Shown here: positions 47,201 to 59,219 of the stretch, in pieces | How the letters are laid out: each line of letters opens with the position of its first letter | How positions within the stretch are numbered: the stretch's first letter is position 1 | Source of the DNA: Apoda limacodes | Taxonomy: Eukaryota; Arthropoda; Insecta; Lepidoptera; Limacodidae | DNA length: 64,000 nt | Direction of reading: 5' to 3' | Assembly: GCA_946406115.1 (NCBI GenBank) | Contig: OX291557.1 | Span: 11,998,501-12,062,500 of the forward strand | Program-made: the position numbers and the translations under genes | The notes under the pieces: generated by a model | What the model was told of the DNA's origin: nothing | Databases searched by the model: none | What the model saw: the letters and a program-made list of their open reading frames with translations, nothing else

Positions 47201-50200
47201 GTTTAGCTTTACCTAAAAAAAAAAAAAAACAATTTTGGTAGCCAGAGCGAGGTTACCGACCTATCTTTTGCTTACCTCTGTAATATTGTTGTACCTACCT
47301 ACATATCAAATTTGTTCCAACCTGAACTTTACTTATTTTGGCACTTCTCCAACCCAGGGTAATATTATGATACTGACTTTAACTAGTCATAACACTATTT
47401 CTTGAGTAGGTTTTGGGTAAAATTTGTTTTTTTTTGTATTTAATTGCGTTTTGTTTTCACTTTTCATATTTTGTTTATAAATATTTGTGTTAAAGTTCAG
47501 TTAATTAATTTCTTTGTTTATAATATAAAATAGCCACACTGGCTAAAACTGTCTGGGTTAGAGGCTTGCGTTAGTTAGTAACGGCTGCAGCCTTGATTAT
47601 GTGGCCAAGCTTACAGCAGATTTGGACCAGGCTAAGGACCTTTCTGACCAAATTGTGGCCAGGGTTGCACAGATTCGTCGGGCTGAGGCTAAAACCGTTG
47701 GACGAATGTAAGAAGTAAAAGCCATTTATAGGGTTCTTTCTTCCTTGCCAAATTTAGTCCTGCCTAAATTTTTTAGTGATCGAGCAGAGTGGCGTAAATG
47801 CCTATCCAGCAGTTGAAATTTGAATTAAACAGATGTTCCGCTATCGCCGATTTTGCCGTCAGGCAATTCTTTACAGCTGTAATATGCTCTGTGACCCTAT
47901 TGTGCGCAATTGTACGCTTTATCTGGCTAATGTCACTTCATTTAAAATACATGGAGTATTAATTATGCAACAATTTTAATGTAAAGAAATAATATAATAA
48001 TTATGTTAATAATAGGGACAAGCAATATAAAATCCTCGCAACAAGGTCTTCTAAAATACTTGTGATGCTAAAATACATCTTAAGATCTTAAGATTTTTTT
48101 TTCTAAGATTTATATTTTCCGAGTATTAGCTTCCAGTAGTTGAAAAATGTTGGTCGCCCATCTTAACTTTAACATTTACCACCCTTAATGCACGATGTAC
48201 TATTATATATTTCTCGGGTATAACATGCAAACAAACATTAACGTTTTTGGGCCGCGTAAAATAATGTCTACAAAGTGCGGTAGTTTTAAATTTTATTTTT
48301 TAAAATTGATATACTCGTAGTTGGCTTGTTCCCAAGTTAAGAGGAAACATCCCGCTGTTTTTCCCCATACAAATGTATTATCCTATTTCCTTCCTGGATT
48401 TTGACATGACCTATTATTTTTGATAAATACACACAATCACTTTGTCTGTATGTTTTGCTTTTGTGATATGCCATCCCTAAATAACTGAGGTCCTGCAAAA
48501 GTCAAAAAATTGCCTCTTTTTTATGACATCTTCAGACGTGCGCTGTACGAATATGTAAACTAATTATTAAGCAAGCAAAACATGCAGACAGAAAAAATCA
48601 TAACCTTTCAAGTAAAGTAATTCCTATTATATTTGGTAAAGATTTAGAAGAGGAAAGTGGGAATACGATTTCACCAATTTAAAAAATCAACCCCGTAAAA
48701 TAAGCCCGAGGTACAGATATCGAACATCGGTATCTTGGTCCGATTCCTGGCGAAACAGTTAATGTTTTTTTAAGTACCTATTTTTGTATTCGCTTGGTTG
48801 GGATATTTCCTCTTAACTTTGATGAGTAGTGTATTTACTGTACTTAGTTCAGAAGTATAAAAATTACAATATTATAGCAGGGTGAACTGTATACATAATG
48901 GTAATTTGTATTACTGCGTTGCTACGTTGCCAAATAAAAGTTTTTCTTTTTTCTTCTTCTTTTCCTGTTTTGCCATTTTTTTATGTAATAGCCGTTAAAT
49001 TTCAGGTATTCTAGATATGAGATCTACGCTAGTAGGTGTGGTACGAGTAGATCCGGCTCAATTACTCGAAGAAGGTCTGCTAAAGGAATTGGACAGGCAT
49101 GTTAGCCAAAAGTTCTCCGAGTTCCTAGAGCCACAAATGAAGAAATCGGTTGGGTCAAATAATTTGTTGCCACGACTACAGAAGTTAGCAGAAAGTATGG
49201 ATGGTTACAAGCGGTCATTGGAATATATACAGGATTATATTAACATTCATGGATTACGAATTTGGCAGAAGCAGGTAGCTAATATAAGATTTTGAAAAGT
49301 TTTGGTTTCGAATGTAACTGTTGCTTTTTATGTAACTAGCATATTTTATCCTCACTTATTTATTTTTATTTGTAGGTTTCGGCAATAATTAACGAAAGTG
49401 TGAACAAAGAGATCAGTCTGCGGAAAGGAGTGACGTTGTACAGTCCCTCTGCCAGCTTTATGGGCAGCCTTGCGAGGCAGATCGCACAGCTCACTGACGC
49501 AAGGTACTTTTTCAAATCATCAGTCACTTTCTATAACGTTTTTCTTGCTATTCGATCATCTAATTTTGCCTTGTTATGAACTCAACTTTAGATTTGCCCT
49601 GAGGACCTAGACAAGTGTAGACAACGACGACAGAATACTTGGTTAGTTATGTTCGTTGAAGTAAAAGAAAAATAAAAAGTAGAGTAGAATGCAATTATAT
49701 CATCTGACCAAATAAAGAAGAGATTTTTCATTCCTTACCAAATAATATGCATCTTGTGTATATGGTAGGATCATTATCGCCGTCATGCAAACTTGTTTAG
49801 ACGGTCTCAATACGATTGTACGTGACCAACGTATCTCCTCTTCAGCTTTTTGGTGCTGTACAAATTTAAGAGCGAGAAATAATATTTTCAATATTTTATA
49901 GGACCTGCACCTACATCAACGTGTGTGCTGCTTGGTACGACACAAAAACTCAAACTGAAGTAGTCAACACAAAAACTTTTTCGAAATTGAACGACGCCAT
50001 TGGAGTTGTAGGCCTTCACGGTCTCGACACTTTATACGCATTCATGATAAAAAATCAATTACAACATGTGCAACAAATATTTAAATCAAGTCAGGATAAA
50101 TTTATTGTTGGTAACATAAAAATTGATATAAAGGATATTGAACAAGTCATTGCTAAAGGACAAAAAACGGTTCAGCAGCTATCGGAAACTCTTATTATTA

Positions 50201-53200
50201 TAGGCACTTTGCAAATTCTCAGGAAACACATATCAAACCAACTGAATACTAGCTGCAAATTCGATTCGGCTAATTTGGAGGCTACATTAAGGACTATGAA
50301 TGAGTAAGCATATTATATGTAGCATAATATATAAAGTACACACTGGTAGGTAATGCATGCAGCATTTAAATGTTTAAATTCTTAATATTAATTATTGAGT
50401 CTTCCAACCCAAGTGAATTTATGTAATCGATTTAGATTCTATAACAACATTATTTTATGATTATATTAACAATAAAATTACAGATAAATCGATGGTCTGC
50501 TAGATCTGTCGCCGCACTCAGATCGTACTCGTGGATGTGGGAGCCCGACGCTTACAATTCTGGCAAAAAATTCACGACACCTGCGTTTTACACGTTCATT
50601 GCGCGCTTGACGTATTAATTATCTAATTTAGTTGAAACAAGCGCGCAGTGTCGCGCCGCCGGTCGGAACCGGTCGGTTACAGTAATACCGCGCAGTAGTA
50701 CCTCCGCGCTACAGTAATACCTAGTTTAGTAGACGAATTTATACATGATTAAAATATTGAATTCGTTCCACCTTAATAATATTAATTTATTCAAATTTTT
50801 GAGGCTACTACTGATGAAATTAAAGTTCACCACTTTACTCCTAAGTCAAAACAATAATCAAAAATGAGTGATTTTGTCCGTTAACAAAGTAATGGCATCA
50901 GACGGTATACCAGCAGTGGTGCTTAAGCAGTGTGCTCCTGAGTTATGTCCTGTACTCACGCGCCTCTTCGCGCTTTCCTACCACACTAGGCAATTTCCGT
51001 CTTCATGGAAGACTGCGAATGTGCACCCGGTGCCCAAAAAGGGCGATAGATCAGATCCATCGAATTACAGGCCTATCGCTATTACCTCTCTCCTCTCTAA
51101 GGTGATGGAGCGTGTGATCAACACACAGCTTTTGAGATACCTAGAAAAACATGACCTGCTCAGCGACCGCCAATATGGCTTTCGCCACGGTCGCTCGACT
51201 GGTGACCTTCTAGTGTATCTCACACACCGATGGGCACTAGCCATTGAGAGTCAGGGGGAGGCATTGGCATGTAGCCTGGACATAGCGAAGGCGTTCGATC
51301 GGGTCTGGCACCGCGGTCTTCTATCGAAGTTGCCATCTTACGGAGTGCCCGAGGGTTTGTGCAAATGGGTGGCTAGCTTTTTGTCCGGCAGACGCATACG
51401 AGCCGTAGTTGACGGTAGTTGCTCTGATAGCATGGACATTAATGCTGGTGTCCCGCAAGGCTCTGTGCTGTCTCCTACGCTGTTTCTACTGCATATCAAT
51501 GACATGTTGGACATGAACAACATACATTGCTATGCAGATGACAGTACTGGAGACGCTTTTTACACGGGTCGTGCAAACATCCCTCGTTTCGTTGTGGAGG
51601 AAAACCGCGGAGAACTTGTGTCTCAAATCGAGACCACACTGTCCCAGGTCTCTGACTGGGGACGGGTAAACTTGGTCCGATTCAACCCTACAAAGACACA
51701 AGTGTGCGCGTTCACCGCTAAGAAAACTCCATTCACTGTGGTCCCACAATTCCAGAACACTCCCCTCTCCATCTCCAAGAGCATTGGGATCCTTGGTGTC
51801 GACATCTCCAGCGATGTTCAGTTCCGAGATCATTTATCAGATAAGGTGAAGCTGGCGTCCAAAAAACTTGGTGTACTCAACAGAGCGAAGCAGTACTTCA
51901 CGTCGGGGCAAAGGTTGTTACTTTACAAGTCGCAAGTTCGGCCCCATATGGAGTACTGCTGCCATCTCTGGGCAGGTGCACCCGGATACCAGCTTGGCCC
52001 TTTTGACTCGGTTCAACGACGGGCTGTGAGAATTGTCGACGATTCCAAACTCACTTGCGGTATCGAGCCCTTAAGTCTAAGGAGAGACTTTGCCTCACTG
52101 TGTGTGTTCTACCGCTTGTACAATGGGTTGTGTTCTGAGGAATTGTTCGAAATGATGCCCACGGCTACTTTCTACCATCGCACCGCTCGCCATCGGCAGG
52201 GAATCCATTCTCACACTTTAGAACCTAAATGGTCGCGTACAGTGCGGTTTCAGAGAAACTTCCTCCCGCGAACGCTTAAGTTGTGGAATGAGCTCCCTGC
52301 GAAGGTATTCTGCAAGGACTACAGTATGAAGTTCTTCAAGAAAGAAGTTATTAGATTTCTGAAGGGTCGGCAACGCGCAAGTGATACCCCTGGTGTTGCA
52401 AGCGTCCATAGGCTACGGTGACCGCTTACCATCAGGCGGGCCGTAAGCTTGTTTGCCACCTTAGTGGTATAAAAAAAAAAAACTTAATTAACTTCTAACT
52501 CTTCCTTAATTAAAAGAAAAACATTTAGGAGCACAAACATTTTTATCAAATAAATAAGTCGAAGCTGCTATCAACGCTTGTTTCGAGAGCCTAAGTAAGA
52601 TATTTTACTTACCTGTATTACGTCGTGAAATAAAAATAATTCGAAGAAATATCTGACTGTATATGCATATTAACCAATCCAAAGCTGTCCAGGTGGAGCT
52701 AAAATATTGTGCCGCTATTTGTCACACAATGTGCAAAAACAAACAGTCGTTTACTATATTTTTGTTTAGTTATTAATAACTTTTTTATTATACAGTTCAT
52801 TGCTAAATGAACTGAAGGTGTCAGTCGGTTCAAGAGTTAGTCCAAAAGTAGCACCGGCGCTTATGAAGAACCTCGAAGACTACTTGGTGAGATGCGGGAT
52901 CTATGACCCTTACGAGAAGCGATACGAAAAACACGCACAGGAGTTCTTTAATGTTGATGTAGGACAGATTCTTGCGGTTTTGATGATCTCTCAGTTGCCT
53001 AGATTACAGATATGTTATACAACAGGTAATTTTTTTTTGGATTTACTTCACATTATTAGGATTCCGTTATCAAATTGCGGAATTACACAAAAAACGGAAC
53101 TCTTATTATTTCATCATTTCCGTCCGGCTGTATGTTACGCCCTTTAATTGGGTTGAAAATTCTGTGCTCTTAATATCTAAAAAAATATTGTCAATAAAAC

Positions 53201-54564
53201 TTCATAAACACTTTCAACGAAAATTGTTTCAGAACAAAATTGTTTGACAAGTTTTTCAGATGTCTGCAACAATACTTATTCTACGATACTTTATGCATGT
53301 ACCACACGCACTTGGCTGGTTTGCCAATAAATGTGTTTATCGTATCTGACTGTTTTATATGTTTTAATTAAGTTCTAAAATAAAGATTATTTATTATTTT
53401 ATACATACTTTTGCTTATTTTGCACACCCTACCTGTTTCACTCAATCTGAGAACAAGATAACGTGAGGTCATTCCTTTTAGTTTGAAAGCATGGTATTGT
53501 TTTCTTTGTCAAGTTTAATAGACGCGGTAGTACATTTCTTTATTGTTGCAGGTGATTTAATAACGAAGAAGGTGGGAGATAATGTTGATGGTTATCCGCT
53601 GCTGGCCGGAATCTATACCCTTTTGCGGCAAGCGCGAACCGATAGCGTCGACACATTTGTGGACTTGTTGTGCAGCTACGCCAAAATAGTCACACTAACA
53701 AAGTAAGTTAATTTATTTTGTACATTTTTGTACACTTCATTGAAAACTTAATGGCGGCTTGCACTCTACGTTGTCAGATATCCAACCGATTTAAAATTTT
53801 GCGCCTCGGCTCGCCGTGTGTCACGCCTCTGAGCCGCCATTCAATAACGGTAGCAGATTTACACCTACATAATTTCGATTCAAAATAATGTACGAGTTTA
53901 TAGATATCTATTAAATTATTAAAATCACTTTTAATTGTTATTCAAACCAAAGAATAAAATAGGTCTCACACAACACAATATCCTCTGTTGACAACATAAT
54001 AAGCTTGTTAATACAAGTTGTGTCATAACCTCGAGCCGAGTAACTTTGTCGTATTTTAAAACTGCGGTCCTTAAAGTCGTACGCCTGTCACCCACTTAAC
54101 GTTGCCAGAATTACTATATGTCTTTTTCCTACGCTGATTTAATACACTCGGGTTTGAAGGTGAATCGACAGCCGCCATTTTTTTTTTTATTCTACTTGAA
54201 TATTGAATTAACTACGAGTACGCATTCTTTTAAACATTGTTAGACTACTTCACCGTCACCGGTTCGAAATGATTTTCTACCAATAAGAGACGGCAAGAAA
54301 CTCAGCGGCGACTTTGTCTGCGTGCTTAGATAAAGTAGAAGTCAGCTTTGACCACTTCTCTGCAAGTATACAACTATTTTTGTAGTGTATGCTTGTAAGG
54401 CGCGTCTTAGCAATGTGCTCTATTTCAGAACCAAGCAATCAGAAACTACGAATGAAGGCGCAAGTATTGTCCGAGTTCTTGGGCTATTCTGTGAATCTTT
54501 TAGTTACAACTTCTCTAAAATTGAAGACAAACTTCCAATGACGTTGTTGACATTACAGAAATGA
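38210..54564 (+). CDS. WASHC5: WASH complex subunit strumpellin (WASHC5), complete, 11 exons
   Basis: Strumpellin is a large helical subunit of the WASH complex, which activates Arp2/3 on endosomes and so supports retromer-type sorting. Coding exons are 38210-38331, 41136-41235, 44120-44311, 44662-44873, 45098-46515, 49006-49274, 49376-49503, 49902-50303, 52796-53025, 53552-53702 and 54429-54564 (TGA). All have GT-AG borders, phases agree, and the sum is 3360 nt or 1119 residues, near the 1159 of the human protein. Motifs in order are [20 protein letters not shown] (start, conserved), [103 protein letters not shown] and [13 protein letters not shown]. The start is chosen at 38210: it aligns with the family and an in-frame stop (38126) lies upstream. 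The stretch after '[12 protein letters not shown]' is shorter than in vertebrates by roughly 20 residues. Introns are rich in mobile DNA. Confidence 0.95.
38368..39085. repeat. 162-bp tandem array, four copies, inside a MITE-like unit
   Basis: Copies begin at 38431, 38593, 38755 and 38917, exactly 162 bp apart (gaacgagtgtttgacagtta). Since 162 is divisible by 3, the array happens to keep one open frame of 212 codons (38441-39079); this is not a gene. Copies 1 and 3 share one version (taccccgggcgtcc) and copies 2 and 4 another (ttccccaggcgtcc), a 324-bp higher-order unit. A unique left end (ttaggctatgttccaattca, 38365-38384) and a right end (acgcacccttag) are roughly inverted, with possible 5-bp duplication CTTAG. 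Confidence 0.85.
39476..39700. repeat. Single-unit relative of the 162-bp repeat element
   Basis: It begins aaggctatgttccaaaacac and continues through gtttgacagttaattatcac and gcagtgtaaagaattcaact, the same order as the 38368-39085 copy but with just one internal unit. It shows what the element looked like before the internal expansion. Confidence 0.75.
39769..40275. mobile_element. piggyBac-like MITE, 507 bp, TTAA-flanked
   Basis: TTAA at 39765-39768 is followed by CCCGTTACGCGTCC; the far end reads ...GATGGG followed by TTAA at 40276-40279. TTAA duplications with CCC/GGG ends are typical of piggyBac-type elements. Terminal similarity beyond CCC is weak. No ORF. Confidence 0.5.
41654..42387. 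mobile_element. MITE-like element with imperfect inverted ends
   Basis: The left end gggctgttcaaaaaccgact and the right end, read in reverse complement, gggttgcgttcaaaaccgag are similar. Motifs such as gttcaaagacttactgagtt and cattcaaaaacgtgtagagt repeat inside the first 120 bp. No ORF beyond low-complexity frames. It lies in WASHC5 intron 2. Confidence 0.45.
42609..43011 (+). mobile_element. Possible LTR of a retrotransposon
   Basis: A GC-rich block beginning TGTTCGCGCC lies directly before a primer-binding-like site (next feature). Length, about 400 bp, and composition fit an LTR, but no second copy lies in the window and the right end lacks a clear CA. Two shorter TGTTCGGA starts at 42552 and 42579 are alternatives. 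The minus-strand frame at 42602-42973 has no recognised domain. Confidence 0.4.
43014..43029 (+). other. Candidate primer-binding site for initiator tRNA-Met
   Basis: tggtagcagag (43014-43024) is complementary over 11 bases to the CTCTGCTACCA end of animal initiator tRNA-Met, and three more bases (tgg at 43027-43029) agree after a two-base mismatch. That is what follows a 5' LTR in elements primed by this tRNA. Confidence 0.5.
43341..43395. repeat. 28-bp tandem duplication
   Basis: tatctacactttattacgtt acggaaa occurs at 43341 and 43369, identical over 27 bp with one g between. Confidence 0.9.
46516..49005 (+). other. WASHC5 intron 5, with scattered repeats
   Basis: 2.5-kb intron. The only coding remnant seen is the BEL/Pao gag piece at 47595-47815. 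A box-B-like ggtccgattcctggc at about 48738 may mark another SINE head. The rest is AT-rich. Confidence 0.5.
47595..47815 (+). pseudogene. BEL/Pao-type gag remnant
   Basis: One frame gives [20 protein letters not shown], then, after a [23 protein letters not shown] and EWRK. The pattern (short helix, then LP-L-LPKF-G/S-D...EW) is that of BEL/Pao gag proteins just before the conserved W region. It is a fragment with a stop. Confidence 0.5.
50868..52482 (+). mobile_element. 5'-truncated CR1/Jockey-superfamily LINE with open RT frame
   Basis: A 517-codon open frame holds the reverse transcriptase: [80 protein letters not shown] and the catalytic CYADDSTGD. Then comes the long thumb and tail ([30 protein letters not shown]). 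It ends with gccaccttagtggtat and a 12-A tail at 52471-52482. The endonuclease is missing, so the copy is truncated. No stop or frameshift is seen, which points to a recent insertion into WASHC5 intron 8, in sense orientation. Target-site duplication was not identified. Related fragments at 2708, 4500, 19287 and 56250 show the family is widespread. Confidence 0.88.
53703..54428. other. Last WASHC5 intron with a lepidopteran repeat
   Basis: It holds the strings ccggttcgaaatgattttct and agagacggcaagaaactcag (about 54259-54308), which resemble a dispersed lepidopteran repeat tail. Otherwise no feature was recognised. Confidence 0.4.
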
Positions 54565-54652
54565 GAAGGTAATTTAGAAATAATTAAGTATATTGATTTA
54601 AGCAAGATGAGATGTAGAATATATAATGTACATTGCAACGAAAACCTTATTA

Positions 54653-54658
54653 ATTAAA
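54653..54658 (+). terminator. Candidate ATTAAA poly(A) signal of WASHC5
   Basis: The nearest hexamer-like signal about 90 bp downstream of the stop codon. No canonical AATAAA lies closer. Confidence 0.35.
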
Positions 54659-55585
54659 TTATATTTTTTTTGTAACTATTAAAAATGTATGCAGTTTTGT
54701 TTCACAAACCCTTACCGACTCCAAATTGCAAAAAACTAGTAGAAAATTTAATTAGCGTATCATGATAATTTACTATATAATCTATTTGAATCATAAAATT
54801 ATTTTTTTATTCAAAGAATCAGGTATTAGTATATGTATATGACTATGCCCCAGATCTATGGGAAGTTCCTCCCGGGGCGCCCAGGGACAATTTGAAGGGG
54901 CGCCAAATTCATGTGCTGAAAAAAGTTACTAAATCGTTAGCATTCAGGCTGTGCCGTAGATACCATAGATTGTTCATTTGGTTGAAAGGCGTCTTTATTT
55001 TTTAATGTTGTCGTTAAAGCGAGATTTTCGGTAGATTTTATGAAAAAATATTGAGCGACTTCTCATTTTCCAATAACAAATCACAACGATTTTTAGATAT
55101 TCGGCGCCTGCCTCACGTTTTGGGGGAAGGAGATCGGGCCTGAATTGTACCAAATAAATCTTTTTTTTTAATTTCTCGAATAAATAGGGTATGTTGTTCA
55201 CACCACTACTGGCTCTTTGGAGTAGTGAAACGGAAGAAACTCAAACCGCGTGATAGTTATTATAGTTTAAAGCTAGGAAAAGACACAGTTCAAGCAGATA
55301 GCAAATACATTACACACAGCAAAAAGTTGTTTTAAAGATATGCCTATCTTTTACTTTTAACTAATAATGTTCCTAAATGTGTTGAAATATTTGAATTTGA
55401 ACATGTTATACTTGATTAAATCTTCAAAACTTTCAAATCTCTTAATTCTAAAGAGACGGTCGTAATATCTTTGGGGCATATTAGTTAAATCTCTTTATGT
55501 TATTATACACATTATATCATCTAAGTATTATTTTTTAATAAAAGTGTAGGCGAGGGAGTCTTTCCCGATTTAATGATACATAGTA

Positions 55586-55963
55586 CAGGGTGTCTAGGTC
55601 CAGGTGTCTGGAAAGTCAGGGAAGCTTATGGTAAGGTAAGCGAATAAAATGGTATTTACAAAAAATTTAGGTGAAACAAAAATGCTACTATCCTAGTGAT
55701 TGATTAGGAGGGATATTTTTATGCTCTAGCTGACCCTAATCTAGTCTATAAAAGCATTTTTATTTTCAGGCTATTGAAGGGATATATTTATGTTGCTTTG
55801 TGACATAATTAGAATTCTCCGTTTTAGTAAACTACTTAGTAAAAGTTTTTGACCAACATCATTTCCGTTTATAACAGTGAACTATTAGTGTTAAGTGATG
55901 AAATTATAAATGTCAAAATGGTTTAAAAATAAGCGATTGAGATCACGTAGCGTTTCCACCCTG
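55586..55963. mobile_element. Tc1/mariner-type MITE, 378 bp
   Basis: The element starts CAGGGTGTC and ends CACCCTG; TA dinucleotides flank both ends (55584-55585 and 55964-55965), as for TA-targeting Tc1/mariner elements. No ORF. Confidence 0.5.
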
Positions 55964-55974
55964 TATATAGGTAC

Positions 55975-56105
55975 TTTTTTTTACTACGTATTATACATAG
56001 AAAACACACAGTCTCAAGACAAACAGAAATAATAAATATTGGGAATCAAACCCACGCCCCTCGATTCAGCAGTCTAAGCCTACTAAGCCACGAAGTCGAC
56101 TCTTC
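55975..56105 (-). mobile_element. tRNA-derived SINE
   Basis: The reverse complement reads TCGTGGCTTAGTAGGC (box A) and GGGCGTGGGTTTGATTCCC (box B, near perfect), followed by tttctgtttgtcttgagact. This is typical of lepidopteran SINEs. Confidence 0.7.
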
Positions 56106-56249
56106 GAAATCTGTTTCAGCCACTGTTCAAATCTGAGAGTAAAAGTAAGCTTACTAACTTTAGACCGATTTCGATATAACCAGATTCGAGCAAGATTTTC
56201 GAGAAAACCATACGAGCTACTTACTGGATAAACTACACTACTACACATT

Positions 56250-57075
56250 CGGACGGATATTCCGTCTCAGTGGATGCGCCTCTTGGCTCCTGTCTCGTTC
56301 AGACTCAAGTGTCGTGTACACAAACCGATCCATCTGGGCCAACTAATTGGTGTCGTGTGTGGCATTATAAGTCGGCAGACTTGGATGGATTGCGAGAATT
56401 TTATGCATAGTACCCGTAGAGGCAGGTCTGCTTTGGCTCAGAAGATCCTAATGTCTGCGCAGCCGTAATCACTGAGACAATCCTCGCTGGTATGAATTTT
56501 TTTAATCCTAACCAGAGTTAAAATTGTCAAAAAACGACCGTGGTTTAATAGGTCTTGCCGAGAAGCTAAAATGCTCAAGCAAACTGCGTATGAGGCTTGG
56601 ACTACGGCTCGTTATAATAAGGATCCGAATATTTTTGAGTTAAAATGCAAATCAAATGCTGCCTCGAGGTTCAGTCAGAAAGCAACTGCCAGAGATTAAT
56701 TGCAATTCATCGGCAAAATCAGTCGTGCTTGCTAAAGCTGCCGAAGGGAACTTTTGCCAGTCGTCTAACTCGAATATAAACGACGAAGGCGCTGTACAAT
56801 GTACTATACCGTGTTGCGGTAAGACCATGCCGGAAATCTGCAAAACACAGCGGGAGGTCCGGCGGGCGTTGCTTGTTTTTTATAAGTCGAGTGGGCCAGA
56901 CGGTATACCAGCAGTGGTGCTTAGCAGTGTGCTCCAGAGTTATGTCCTGTACTCACGCGCCTCTTCGCGCATTCCTAGGCAATTTCTGTCTTCATGGGAG
57001 ACTGCGAATGTGCGTCCGGTGGCCAAAAAGGGCGATAGATCAGATCCATCGAATTACAGGTCTATCGTTTTTCGC
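56250..57075 (+). pseudogene. LINE fragment: linker and N-terminal RT
   Basis: The same family as the copy at 50868-52482. It covers the region upstream: CNSSAKSVVLAKAAEGNFCQ, then RREVRRALLVFYKSSGPDGI-like sequence (56870-56920) and [14 protein letters not shown]. It ends near 57070, where the longer copy continues. Frameshifts break it. The two copies overlap only in the GIPAVVL to SNYR region. Confidence 0.8.
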
Positions 57076-57079
57076 CAAT

Positions 57080-58840
57080 TCGATTATTAAAATAAGAATA
57101 AAGAAAATTATTTACGAGTTGTCCTTTTTCATGTATAAACATTCAGAATTAGCTATTAGCTACTGAAATAACAAGTCAATTTAAGATGTACTCATGTTCT
57201 ATTGAAAATGAGTTATTGCAGATTTCAACAGATATACATCTCAAAGCCACAGCATCTGATACCCGAACCCTGATATAAATATCCGAATTTAAGGCAAATC
57301 GCCCTTCAACTGTCGGCAATGTTTGGGTCAACTTACTTGTGCAAGTCTCCATCTGCCCAAATGAAGATAATTAAGTGAAAATATCGCAATCGATTAACCA
57401 ACGAACATTTGTCATCATTCTTGCGATAAGCATTTGGTAATTACGTACCATCTTATGAAAAGTATGCTGAGGATATGCAGTGCCACGCTTTAACATCGAC
57501 AGTCACTATTTTTAATACTAAAACTTTGTAACACCCAACAAACTCACAATTTCGAATAATTTAGAGGTTTTTCATTGATATTTTAGAGCAGACCTACTCT
57601 AACCTTTACTAAAAAATGCATATTGTGTGGTAAAACTTATATCTATATACTTGCGGCCCCTCAGAGTAGATCGATCGTAGTCTAACAAATTGAAGTAGAT
57701 CGCCAGCAGTTCAAGTTGAGAACCCCTGGCATAAGTCTCAAAAAATATATGTAAATAAATTGTGTGGTAAAAAAAAAATCTACACCTTGGGAAACAAAAA
57801 AATATATTATATATTTATACAAGTAAGATCTTTACAATATATTGCGTCAGGTACAAAATTTAATTATCTTTCTGACGATATATAACACATTACATATAAT
57901 TATTCCAAGGATAGGTACAATTTCGATTATCTGCGAGAAACCGCGTATTTTTGTGTTTGTATGGCGACATTTTGTGCATACAGGCCTTCTGACCCTCCCT
58001 GACAAGTCCAAGACAAGTGATGGGTTAAGAGTTTCCACGGTCCTAGATTTTTTCCGTCGGTGAAACCGCGGGACACTATTCCTTTACGTAGTAATAGTGC
58101 AAATTAGTGACTTTATATTTGGCAAGAAAGTAGCTTGAGGAACATAGTATAACTCGATTTTATACAACATTTTAATTCATCAAGAAGTTCCCATAGGAAT
58201 CCCATGGCGACAGCGGAGATAATGAATATAGTGAATGAACACACAGGCACATTTGTCCCGGAACATTCAAATTCCACAGCAATAACTACATAACCGAATT
58301 TCTATAGCTTACGAACTTTACCTTAACAACAACCTTACCATAACTGCATCAGAAGCTTGTCTTAAATAATTCAGTCTGATTGAAAATCATCCACATTTCA
58401 CAGGTTACATTAAATTAAGTTTTTAAGTTGCAAGTTTCAAAACCCGAAAGTCTGACTTACACTTGACAGGTATTTTTAAAATTATATATCTCAAATGCTA
58501 AAAAGAGAGGCGCCAAATAAAATTTTTACCTAGGCTCAAAATAATAAACCTGGGTTGATAACTATTTTTTACAGTTAGTTCAATTTAGAAGATTTTTTGA
58601 GCAACGTTAAATTATACATAATCATTTTTTTTATGTTGCACATAACCAATATCAATCATCATGCCCACTCTGAAATGTCTGAAAATACTGTATGGAATTT
58701 GGCTTGTATGTTATTTTAGTTTCTTATCAAAACCCTCCATCAGGATCAATAAGTCTTATTTTCATTTCTATGTTACCTTTACACCTTTTATAGTTTCTGT
58801 AGCTACCTTTCAGACAGACCCAGCCTTTCATTTATAATCT
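57080..58840. other. AT-rich intergenic stretch, no gene
   Basis: The region contains a possible hAT-like end (agttgagaacccctggcat at about 57713-57731) and a copy of the 'cttacacttgacaggt' repeat end at 58455-58470. Nothing codes. Confidence 0.5.
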
Positions 58841-59219
58841 TACGAGGGGTGATCCAAAAGTAATGATATTTGGATATTTGTAAAGCACATAAAAATATAA
58901 AAAAAAAATTTTTGCTTCCTCATATATCTATTAGGTCAGCACACAAAAAGTCATATTATATAGGCCACGATTCAAGGGAGGTCCATTTATTTGAATACGA
59001 ACAGTCGTAAAACATCAAAATGTAGAAAAACTAAATCAGAGCTGTCATCAAGTACCTTTGTTTGAAAAAAATGTCTACCAAAGCACAGCGACCTAGTGAA
59101 AATATCGGGAGCTGCTCCTCCGTATTACACAGTCGCGCGCTGGGCAAAGGAGTTTAAGCTGGGTAGAATATCCACAGAAACTGAACATCGCGAGGGACGC
59201 CCATCCACGTCCCTTACTA

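Noticed and set aside
58455..58480. Separate element near 58460
   Set aside because: Only a short match to the repeat end seen at 18845-18865; too short to delimit.
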